A DNA stretch of 10,155 nt, taken from Planctomycetota bacterium. Its GTDB lineage: Bacteria > Planctomycetota > Planctomycetia > Pirellulales > UBA1268. The position numbers and the translations under genes were made by a program. Positions 1 to 5,444 of this stretch are shown in pieces (within the stretch, counting starts at the first letter, position 1; each line of letters starts with the position of its first letter). The notes under the pieces are model-generated. The model was not told the origin of the DNA and searched no databases. It was given only the letters and a program-made list of their open reading frames with translations. The DNA is taken from NCBI GenBank assembly GCA_003669255.1, contig QWPO01000004.1:1-10155 (forward strand), written 5' to 3'.

Positions 1-612
1 CGTTTCTGTTGGCACGAGCGCCCCGGTCCAGAGGACAGCGAACCGCGTCGGCCTGATCGTGCCGGGTGCCGGCCCGGTCGTGCCGAAGTCGAAGGCGATC
101 GCCGGGTCGGTCCGTTCGAAGACGAGTCCTACGCGACGGTTGAAGTCGCCGGTCTTGAAGTACTCCCCCTTCAGACCTCGCGCCGCGTCGATGGCGGGCC
201 CCGGGACGCGGAAACTGCCGACGATGTCAGCCAGAGCGCTTCGATGCTGCCGCACGGTGAGCCGGGAGAGTTCGACGCGGGCCGGCCGTTGGCGGTCTCG
301 GGCGATGGGCGAATAGAAGGCGGTGTGGACGAACTCGGCGACTTGGCGGGCGGCCTCCGCCGTGACCCTTGAGGGATCGTCCTCGGGCATCGTTTCGTCG
401 ATGGTGGCGGCGAGTTGGTTGACGGAGCGTTCGCCGATGAGTGGATCCGGCACGTTGGCCGTGCCGGATCCGTTCTCGCCGTGGCAGCGCACGCAGTGCT
501 CGCGGTAGATCGCGAGGCCCGGATGATCCTCGGCCGGCGCGAATCCGCCCCACGTCCAGGCCATCACCATAGCGAGGCTGCGCGTGCGAAGGCTGCGATG
601 GGAGGGGGGCAT
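1..612 (-). CDS. Secreted planctomycete-type c-type cytochrome with PA14 domain, 3' part outside window
   Basis: Only the first 204 codons are present; the gene runs off the left edge. Residues 1 to about 27 look like a Sec signal peptide: an arginine-containing start, a hydrophobic stretch LAMVMAWTWGGF and an APA-ED cleavage site. A haem c motif CVRCH follows at residues 40-44 (Cys40, Cys43, His44) in a region like PSCyt domains. Residues about 114-135 (VELSRLTVRQHRSALADI) resemble the DUF1587 segment of DUF1592-type proteins. From residue 147 (GLKGEYF...) to the edge the sequence matches the start of a PA14 domain, including the RTDPAIAFDFG and WTGALVPTE stretches. Such proteins are exported, and their roles are largely untested; electron transfer linked to polysaccharide use is often proposed, and PA14 suggests glycan binding. 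The ATG at 612 is chosen because it gives the complete signal peptide. It lies 43 nt after the PIN/TRAM stop with no clear Shine-Dalgarno sequence, so co-transcription is likely. Haem motif and PA14 are clear; exact function is unknown. Confidence 0.85.
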   Translation of the reverse strand, partial: MPPSHRSLRTRSLAMVMAWTWGGFAPAEDHPGLAIYREHCVRCHGENGSGTANVPDPLIGERSVNQLAATIDETMPEDDPSRVTAEAARQVAEFVHTAFYSPIARDRQRPARVELSRLTVRQHRSALADIVGSFRVPGPAIDAARGLKGEYFKTGDFNRRVGLVFERTDPAIAFDFGTTGPAPGTIRPTRFAVLWTGALVPTET

Positions 613-655
613 GGTCGGCGGCTGATGGAGAACCGTCGTCCGGCGTCGTGACGGA

Positions 656-1669
656 CTACGCCGGACGGGCGAAGACGAGCCGTCCGGCGGAGGTCTGCAG
701 GGTGCTGGTGACGCTGGCCCGGACGGTGCGGCCAATCTGGTCGCGGCCGTTCTCCACCACCACCATCGTGCCGTCCTCAAGGTATCCGACACCCTGATCG
801 GGCTCCTCGCCCTGCTTGACGAGCCGCACGCTCACGGCATCGCCCGGTACGAACGACGGTTTGAGCGCCGACGCCACGTCGTTGACGTTGATCGCGGGCA
901 CCGTGCGGACACTCGCGAGCTTCGCGGCGTTGGGATCGACAGTGATCACGCGGCCGCCAAGTTCGCGGGCGAGATCGATCACCCGAGTCTCTGTGGAGAG
1001 CTCGTCGTGCGACTCCTGACGGGGCGCGATCACGTCGATGTCGATCGCCTCGTTCTCCCGCAGGCGGGCCAGCACGTCGAGCCCGCGGCGGCCTCGCGTC
1101 CGTTTCAGGCGGTCGTTTGATTCCGCCGCAGCCTGCAGCTCATCGAGTACAAACGACGGCACGACACACCGGCTTTCAAACACGCCCGCCTCGGCGAGGT
1201 CGGCGATCCGGCCATCGACGATCGCCGAGGCGTCGAGGACGTTGGGTCTCAGGCCACGGACGTCGCGGGCGAACTCGACGTAGGGAATCAGGAAGCGGAA
1301 GTCGTCGCGGGTCTGCATCAGGAGGCTCGTGCAGATGTAGCAGAGCACCGAGCCGACGATCAGCGGGAGCCAGGAGTGGAGCGGATCGTTCTGGCTCAGC
1401 GGCATGATCGGCTGCAGCGCGAGTATCGTCACGTAGGTGAGGAACACGCCGATGAGAAGGCCGAAGTAGATCGCCGTGATCGTGGTCAGCTCCTTGCGGC
1501 GGATCATCCCGTCAAAACCGATCACGGTGAGCGGCAGGGCGACCATACCGGCAAGGATCGCCCACGGCACCCAGGTCGGCGACGCCTGCACCGCCGGTGA
1601 GTTGAAGATGAGCACGGCGATGCCCACCGACACCATCACGAAGATCGCGCGAAGGACGAGGAGTGCCAT
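656..1669 (-). CDS. YacL-like membrane PIN/TRAM domain protein
   Basis: A 337-residue protein with the full architecture of the YacL family. Four hydrophobic helices (about residues 3-23, 33-55, 62-85 and 99-118) are followed by a PIN nuclease fold (about 142-270) and a C-terminal TRAM RNA-binding domain (about 275-337). The PIN part starts with LDASAIVDGRIADL, giving acidic residues Asp146 and Asp152. It continues with PSFVLDELQ (Glu177) and ITVDPNAAKLA (Asp245), so the acidic metal-binding set appears intact. The TRAM part contains QGVGYLEDGTMVVVENGR and ends in GRLVFARPA, both very family-like. The expected role is a membrane-anchored ribonuclease or RNA-binding protein; substrates of this family are not well known. 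The ATG at 1669 begins the first transmembrane helix. A stable hairpin lies 27 nt upstream and no Shine-Dalgarno sequence is visible. The cytochrome gene follows 43 nt downstream and is probably co-transcribed. Family assignment is firm; activity is inferred. Confidence 0.93.
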   Translation of the reverse strand: MALLVLRAIFVMVSVGIAVLIFNSPAVQASPTWVPWAILAGMVALPLTVIGFDGMIRRKELTTITAIYFGLLIGVFLTYVTILALQPIMPLSQNDPLHSWLPLIVGSVLCYICTSLLMQTRDDFRFLIPYVEFARDVRGLRPNVLDASAIVDGRIADLAEAGVFESRCVVPSFVLDELQAAAESNDRLKRTRGRRGLDVLARLRENEAIDIDVIAPRQESHDELSTETRVIDLARELGGRVITVDPNAAKLASVRTVPAINVNDVASALKPSFVPGDAVSVRLVKQGEEPDQGVGYLEDGTMVVVENGRDQIGRTVRASVTSTLQTSAGRLVFARPA

Positions 1670-1696
1670 GATCGGAAGCCGTGCGCAACGAGAAGA

Positions 1697-1720
1697 AATC
1701 CGCCGGGAGACCGGCGGATT
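1697..1720 (-). terminator. Strong hairpin between dgt and PIN/TRAM gene; terminator or 5' leader stem
   Basis: Perfect 10-bp inverted repeat (AATCCGCCGG / CCGGCGGATT) around a 4-nt loop. Read leftward, the stem is followed by TCTTCTCGTT, a moderately T-rich tail, so it resembles an intrinsic terminator for the HIT-dgt transcript. However, it is only 27 nt ahead of the PIN/TRAM start codon, and a TANNNT-type -10 element lies just upstream of it. It could therefore be a stem at the 5' end of the PIN/TRAM mRNA. The hairpin is certain; its role is not. Confidence 0.55.
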
Positions 1721-1726
1721 GACGAG

Positions 1727-1737
1727 AGTCTACCAAC
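1727..1737 (-). promoter_or_regulatory. Possible extended -10 promoter element for PIN/TRAM gene
   Basis: Read leftward, TTGGTAGACT contains TAGACT (1727-1732) preceded by TGG, an extended -10 pattern fitting TANNNT. I see no good -35 at 16-18 nt. Transcription would begin near 1720, at the foot of the hairpin. The nine bases GGTAGACTC recur just upstream of the HIT gene (3577-3585), which is the main reason to note it. Weak, motif-only evidence. Confidence 0.25.
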
Positions 1738-1865
1738 GACCCCCGGGGGGCGGCGCCGCCTGAGCCAAACCCGGCTCCGGGGCGGTGCGAGTTGGCTCGC
1801 CAACGGCAGGATAGCCGACGCTCGCCAGCCTCGCCCCGACCCCTTCGCCTGCCATGCGGTACGCG

Positions 1866-3029
1866 CTACCGCGAAGAGCTCGCCAGCCGTCGCTGGTGGT
1901 CGAACTCGAGGAACCGGTCGGTCATGCCGGCGATGTAGTCGGCCACGCTGCGGCGGAGGCCCAGCGTTTCTGTCCGGTGGCGGTACCCCGCCGGCAGGTC
2001 GTCGGGATGGGCGACGTACCACTCGAAGAGTTCGGTCAGTTTCCGCTGGGCCGGCACCCGCACCTCCAGCACCCGCCCGCTGCGGTAGACCCGCTCGAAC
2101 AGGAATCGCTCGAGCTGCCGCTTGCCGGCCGCGATGTCGGGCGCATGGGCGACGATCCGGCGGCCCGGCACGCCGTCGCCGCCGCGGTACACCTGCCGCA
2201 CCTTGGCCACGGAGTCGATCCCCAGGGCGTCGATCGTGGATCTCGTTTCGCGGATTAACTCGGCGACCTGCTCATCGACCAGTTCGTGAAGGATCGCCCG
2301 GCGGGCGTCGGTCCCCGACAGCTTCCCGTGGCGAGCCGCGACGCGAGCGGCGGCGTCGGCCACGAGCGGCAACGCGGTGAGTTCCTCAAGCGTCACCAGG
2401 CCGAGTTCAACGGCGTCGTCGGCATCGTGGGTGTCGTAGGCGATCGAGTCGGCGGCATCGACCACTTGGGCTTCGAGGAGCGGTGCGGGAGCGGTGCCGT
2501 CTTTCTTTCGTGTCGCCTGGGCGTCGAGCACCTCCCGGGAGAGATTGAGGCCCGGGAACTCGGGATAGCGGGTCTCCAGAAACTCCATGATCCGCAGCGC
2601 CTGGGCATTGTGGTTGAAGCCCCCCTCGTCGCGGAGCAGTTCGGCGAGCGTGTCCTCTCCGGCGTGGCCGAGCGGTGGATGGCCGATGTCATGGGCGAGC
2701 GCCAGCGTCTCGACGAGGTCCTCGTTGAGGGCGAGCGCGCGGGCGAGGGTGCGGGCGATGCTGGTCACCTCGAGCGTGTGCGTGAGCCGGCTGCGGTGGT
2801 AGTCGCCGTGGTAGCCCGTGAAGACCTGCGTCTTGTGGGCGAGCCTGCGGAACGCGGCCGAGTGGACGATCCGGTCGCGGTCGCGCTGGTAGGGGCTACG
2901 AAACTGGTGCGGGGGCTCGGGATGGACGCGGCCCGCCGAATCGACGGAGTGCATCGCCCATGGTGCGAGCAACACGCTCTCGCGGGTCCGCCAGTCGGGC
3001 TGGCTCCAGCCAGACTCGTTGTCGATCAC
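1866..3029 (-). CDS. dgt: dGTPase-like deoxynucleoside triphosphate triphosphohydrolase (HD domain)
   Basis: A 387-residue HD-domain protein of the dGTPase family, which cleaves dNTPs (classically dGTP) into the deoxynucleoside plus tripolyphosphate and so adjusts dNTP pools. The family signature is clear: FRRLAHKTQVF at residues 60-70, HGDYHRSRLTHTLEV with His84, LAHDIGHPPLGHAGE with His113 and Asp114, and the later metal aspartate in VVDAADSIAY (Asp194). All four HD metal ligands are present, so it should be active. Length is normal for the shorter dGTPase-like group; which dNTP it prefers cannot be read from sequence. The start is a GTG at 3029 overlapping the stop of the HIT gene as GTGA, which points to translational coupling. 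The 196 nt after its stop hold several small GC-rich inverted repeats (for example GAGCCAA at 1762-1768 with TTGGCTC at 1792-1798) and the hairpin at 1697-1720, but no gene. Confidence 0.92.
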   Translation of the reverse strand: MIDNESGWSQPDWRTRESVLLAPWAMHSVDSAGRVHPEPPHQFRSPYQRDRDRIVHSAAFRRLAHKTQVFTGYHGDYHRSRLTHTLEVTSIARTLARALALNEDLVETLALAHDIGHPPLGHAGEDTLAELLRDEGGFNHNAQALRIMEFLETRYPEFPGLNLSREVLDAQATRKKDGTAPAPLLEAQVVDAADSIAYDTHDADDAVELGLVTLEELTALPLVADAAARVAARHGKLSGTDARRAILHELVDEQVAELIRETRSTIDALGIDSVAKVRQVYRGGDGVPGRRIVAHAPDIAAGKRQLERFLFERVYRSGRVLEVRVPAQRKLTELFEWYVAHPDDLPAGYRHRTETLGLRRSVADYIAGMTDRFLEFDHQRRLASSSR

Positions 3030-3571
3030 GCGGCGTCCTCCCCAGCGGCCTTCTTCAGCTGTTCCCAGAGGGCCTCGAGCGACTGGGGCAGCACCCGCAC
3101 GCCCGCCACGGCCGGCATGAAGTTCACGTCACCCGGCCACCGCGGCACGATGTGCCAGTGGAGGTGACCCGGAACGCCGGCGCCTGACACGGCACCGAGA
3201 TTGAGGCCCACGTTGAACCCCTGGGCCTGCATCGATCGGGTTATCCGCCGGCACCACGCGACGATCCGCTGCTGGAGGTCGAGCAGCACGTCGTCGGGAA
3301 GATCGACGAGCGAGGCCCGGTGGTCGAGCGGGGCCACGAGCAGGTGGCCGTTGGCATACGGATAGCGGTTCGTCACCACGATCGACAGCGGTGTCCGCTC
3401 GACGATGCCGAGAACGCGATCGTGTGCGGTGGCGACGGCTGCGGCCCTGCAGAGAAAGCAGGCGTGATCGGCCCCCGGTCGCCAGACGGGCGTCCCGACG
3501 TCGGGTTCGGTGGCGGCGGCACCCTGCACATAGCCCAGTCGCCAGGGTGCCCAGAGGCGGTCGGTGTCCAT
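3026..3571 (-). CDS. HIT-family nucleotide hydrolase, Ap4A phosphorylase-like
   Basis: A 181-residue histidine-triad protein. The catalytic motif HLHWHIVPRW at residues 136-145 provides His136, His138 and His140. The following GDVNFMPA, the N-terminal LWAPWRLGYV and the CFLC pair (Cys38, Cys41, a likely zinc site) match the bacterial/mycobacterial Ap4A phosphorylase-like branch of the HIT family (Rv2613c type). The expected reaction is phosphorolysis or hydrolysis of dinucleoside polyphosphates such as Ap4A in the cytoplasm. The ATG at 3571 gives exactly the family N-terminus. It is the first gene of a leftward unit, overlaps dgt by 4 bp and is divergent from scpA across about 51 bp. Pairing with a dNTP triphosphohydrolase suggests joint nucleotide clean-up, which is inference. 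Whether it is a phosphorylase, a hydrolase or an adenylylated-substrate HIT enzyme cannot be decided from sequence alone. Confidence 0.9.
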   Translation of the reverse strand: MDTDRLWAPWRLGYVQGAAATEPDVGTPVWRPGADHACFLCRAAAVATAHDRVLGIVERTPLSIVVTNRYPYANGHLLVAPLDHRASLVDLPDDVLLDLQQRIVAWCRRITRSMQAQGFNVGLNLGAVSGAGVPGHLHWHIVPRWPGDVNFMPAVAGVRVLPQSLEALWEQLKKAAGEDAA

Positions 3572-3576
3572 ACGCC

Positions 3577-3585
3577 GAGTCTACC
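3577..3585 (-). promoter_or_regulatory. Possible -10 element for HIT-dgt unit
   Basis: Read leftward, GGTAGACTC contains TAGACT (3578-3583), a TANNNT-type -10. It ends about 7 nt before the ATG, so a transcript from it would start at or very near the start codon (leaderless). No convincing -35 is visible. The same nine bases occur upstream of the PIN/TRAM gene. Low confidence. Confidence 0.25.
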
Positions 3586-3604
3586 GTCGAATCCGGCGTT
3601 CAGC

Positions 3605-3627
3605 GGAGGGACGCGGTTCCCTATGAT
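3605..3627 (+). promoter_or_regulatory. scpA start region: GGAGGG Shine-Dalgarno overlapping with TATGAT -10-like box
   Basis: GGAGGG at 3605-3610 could serve as ribosome binding site for the ATG at 3623, although 12 nt spacing is long. The same ATG lies inside TATGAT (3622-3627), a 5-of-6 match to a -10 box with a poor -35 (TTCAGC, 3599-3604) at 17 nt. If TATGAT is the promoter, the ATG cannot be the start and translation would begin at the GTG codons at 3671 or 3677. The two readings exclude each other. Confidence 0.35.
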
Positions 3628-4432
3628 TGGCCGTGGGCGTTCGGCAGGAGTCACGCGGTGCGGCGGCGAGGTGGTCGTGGAGTTCAAAGTCGACCTCGAT
3701 GTCTTTTCCGGGCCGATGGACCTGCTCCTCTATCTCGTCAAGAAGCACGAGGTGGATGTGACGGAAGTGCCGATCGCTGCCATCGCCGCCGAGTTCGTCG
3801 CCTACCTCGACGTCCTCGAGGGGCTCGCCATCGAGCAGGTGGGCGAGTTCGTCGATCTCGCCAGCGTGCTCCTCGAGATCAAGACGCGGGCCCTCGTGCC
3901 TCGCCCCGAGGAGATGGAGGAGCCGGTCGAACTCGTCCGCGAGGACCTGGTGCAGCGGTTGCTCGAATACAAGCAGTATCGCGACGCCGCCACGATGCTC
4001 GAGGATCGGGCCCGGCACTGGGAACTGCGGTTCGCGAGGCAGGCCGCGGATGACACGGCCGGTAGGGTGGCCCCGGCGGAGGTGGCGATCGCCGACGTGC
4101 ATGTCTGGGATCTCGTTGGGGCGATGACGCGGGTGATGGCCAAGCGGGAGAAACGCCGCCCGCGGCAGATCGTGCATGACGACACGCCGATCGAGACACA
4201 CGCCGCCCGCATCGAGGCGCTCGTGGCGGAGCAGGGGAGGGTGGCGTTCACGAGCCTCTTCGATGACGATATGCCCCGTTCTCGGATCGTCGGGATCTTT
4301 CTTGCGGCGCTTGAGCTGGTGCGCCGTGGGAAGCTTGCGACCCGGCAGGAACAACTCTTCGACGAGATCTGGCTTGAGCTGCCGTCGCCACGACACCCCG
4401 CCCCCATCACCCCGCCGACCGACGCCGCATGA
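3623..4432 (+). CDS. scpA: Segregation and condensation protein A (ScpA kleisin)
   Basis: ScpA is the kleisin subunit bridging SMC heads with ScpB in the bacterial condensin that organises and segregates the chromosome. The N-terminal SMC-binding domain is unmistakable: FKVDLDVFSGPMDLLLYLVKK, then HEVDVTEVPIAAIAAEFVAYL and FVDLASVLLEIKTRALVPR. A variable charged linker follows (RPEEMEEPVELVREDLVQRL). The C-terminal winged-helix part includes VAFTSLFDDDMPRSRIVGIFLAALELVRRGKL. From the ATG at 3623 it has 269 residues, in the usual family range. The first ~16 residues (MIGRGRSAGVTRCGGE) are not family-like, and the conserved part starts just after GTG codons at 3671 and 3677. Those are real alternative starts; ATG plus GGAGGG upstream made me keep 3623. 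The 3' end overlaps the RNase Z gene by ATGA. scpB is not adjacent. Product is certain, start uncertain. Confidence 0.92.
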   Translation: MIGRGRSAGVTRCGGEVVVEFKVDLDVFSGPMDLLLYLVKKHEVDVTEVPIAAIAAEFVAYLDVLEGLAIEQVGEFVDLASVLLEIKTRALVPRPEEMEEPVELVREDLVQRLLEYKQYRDAATMLEDRARHWELRFARQAADDTAGRVAPAEVAIADVHVWDLVGAMTRVMAKREKRRPRQIVHDDTPIETHAARIEALVAEQGRVAFTSLFDDDMPRSRIVGIFLAALELVRRGKLATRQEQLFDEIWLELPSPRHPAPITPPTDAA

Positions 4433-5268
4433 TCGATAACTCGCCCTACCGTACCCTCGTCCATAAGGGGCTCACGATTGAGGGCTACTCGCGGGCCGCC
4501 GTACAGAGCTGCTGGCGGATCCCGGAACTTAAGCTCGGCTTCGACCTCGGGTCACAGCCCTGGGGCTTCATGGCCACGGCCACGTGGTTCATCACGCACA
4601 CCCACCTCGACCACATCGCGGCGCTGCCGGTGTACGTGGCTCGGCGGCGGATGATGAAGATGGAGCCACCCACGATCTATCTTCCCGAGTCGGCAATCGA
4701 GCCGATCGAGCGGCTGCTCAAGGCGGTGAGTCGGCTCGACCGCGGCCGGCTGCCCTGCACGCTCCTGCCCGCACGGCCCGGCGATGAGATCGAACTTTCC
4801 CGCGAGCACGTGGTCACGGTGTCGGGCACCTGCCACACGATCCCGAGCGTCGGCTTCGTGGTCTGGGACCGGCGGCGGAAGCTCAAGCACGAGTATCAGG
4901 GGCTGCCTGGCGACAAAATCCGGGATCTCAGGCTCTCGGGTGTGGATGTCACGCAGGAACTCCGCACGCCGCTGGTGGCCTACCTGGGCGACAGCTCGCC
5001 CGAGGGCCTCGACCGCTGTCCGGCGATGTTCGAGGCGCAGGTGCTGATCACGGAACTCACCTTCGTGGCCCACTCCCACCGCAAGGAAAAGATCCACAAG
5101 TTCGGTCACATGCACCTCGACGACCTGCTCGCCCGCCGCGAGCGGTTCCGCAACGAGGTGGTGATCGCCACCCATTTTTCAACGCGGTACACCGACGACC
5201 GCATCCGGCGGATCCTCGCCAAGAAGATCCCCGACATGCTCGACGGCCGCCTGAACATCTGGCTGTAA
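4429..5268 (+). CDS. rnz: Ribonuclease Z, plant TRZ1/TRZ2-like metallo-beta-lactamase-fold tRNase
   Basis: A 279-residue metallo-beta-lactamase-fold protein predicted to be the endonuclease that removes 3' trailers from pre-tRNA. All metal ligands are visible: HTHLDH at residues 57-62, His136 (GTCHTIPS), Asp188 (YLGDSS) and His249 (ATHFSTRY). GHMHL with His227/His229 takes the place of the family's catalytic histidine segment. It resembles plant short-form tRNase Z (TRZ1/TRZ2), from memory of those sequences, more than B. subtilis or E. coli RNase Z. Shared features are the ITHTHLDHIAALPVYVARR block, MKMEPPTIYLP just after it, an LKHEYQGLPGDKIRDL insert, SGVDVT, and the LITELTF-to-GHMHL spacing. 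The ATG at 4429 overlaps the scpA stop (ATGA), so the two are probably translationally coupled. A small hairpin and two REP-like palindromes follow the stop. Another MBL-fold phosphodiesterase remains possible, but the match is good. Confidence 0.85.
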   Translation: MIDNSPYRTLVHKGLTIEGYSRAAVQSCWRIPELKLGFDLGSQPWGFMATATWFITHTHLDHIAALPVYVARRRMMKMEPPTIYLPESAIEPIERLLKAVSRLDRGRLPCTLLPARPGDEIELSREHVVTVSGTCHTIPSVGFVVWDRRRKLKHEYQGLPGDKIRDLRLSGVDVTQELRTPLVAYLGDSSPEGLDRCPAMFEAQVLITELTFVAHSHRKEKIHKFGHMHLDDLLARRERFRNEVVIATHFSTRYTDDRIRRILAKKIPDMLDGRLNIWL

Positions 5269-5270
5269 GG

Positions 5271-5288
5271 CCGCGGCTGGAGTCGCGG
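5271..5288 (+). terminator. Small hairpin just after the RNase Z stop codon
   Basis: CCGCGGC (5271-5277) pairs with GTCGCGG (5282-5288) over a TGGA loop, with one G-U pair. It begins 2 nt after the TAA. There is no T-run, so it is not a classical intrinsic terminator and may only protect or mark the mRNA 3' end. Confidence 0.3.
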
Positions 5289-5308
5289 ATTGGAACTGCC
5301 CTGCCCAC

Positions 5309-5333
5309 GTAGCCGCAGGTTGGCAACCTGCGG
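5309..5333 (+). repeat. REP-like palindrome, copy A (GTAG + hairpin)
   Basis: GTAG (5309-5312) is followed directly by a perfect inverted repeat: CCGCAGGTTG (5313-5322), one centre base, CAACCTGCGG (5324-5333). Copy D at 6636-6660 shares this and the flanks CACGTAG to the left and TGG to the right. A 5' GTAG at the foot of a short hairpin is the known hallmark of REP sequences handled by TnpA_REP (RAYT) proteins. Copy A is in inverted orientation to copy B, 25 nt away, so A-B forms a BIME-like unit within the 176-nt gap between rnz and hemW. Confidence 0.75.
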
Positions 5334-5358
5334 TGGCTTTTGGTCGGCTCTGGTTCAT

Positions 5359-5383
5359 GCACAGGTTGGCAACCTGCACCCAC
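5359..5383 (-). repeat. REP-like palindrome, copy B (degenerate, inverted)
   Basis: Core arms CAGGTTG (5362-5368) and CAACCTG (5370-5376) around one base. Read leftward, the tetranucleotide next to the hairpin foot is GTGG, one change from GTAG, and the outer stem has two mismatches (C5360/A5378, A5361/C5377). It belongs to the same subtype as copy C: both have CATG to the left, differ by two transitions in the arm, and share CAACCTGCACC to the right. It appears to be an older, decayed copy. Confidence 0.65.
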
Positions 5384-5444
5384 GTGTAGATTTGCATCCC
5401 ACGGGTCGGCATTCCCTCCCGGCCCTCCGCAGTTCCACGCCAGC

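Noticed and set aside
1740..1760. Palindromes CCCCCGGGGG and GGCGGCGCCGCC downstream of dgt
   Set aside because: Simple GC-only symmetry in GC-rich intergenic DNA; no tail, spacing or repeat elsewhere to support a function.
2286..3167. Rightward open frame of 293 codons opposite dgt
   Set aside because: Mirror of dgt codon structure in high-GC DNA; dgt has full catalytic motifs.
3320..3622. Upstream extension of the scpA frame
   Set aside because: It runs antisense through the HIT gene and its translation has no ScpA-like residues; the real start is at 3623 or later.
5340..5444. Upstream extension of the hemW frame (35 residues)
   Set aside because: It consists of REP-like repeat and flanking sequence, and the HemW family N-terminus begins at 5445.
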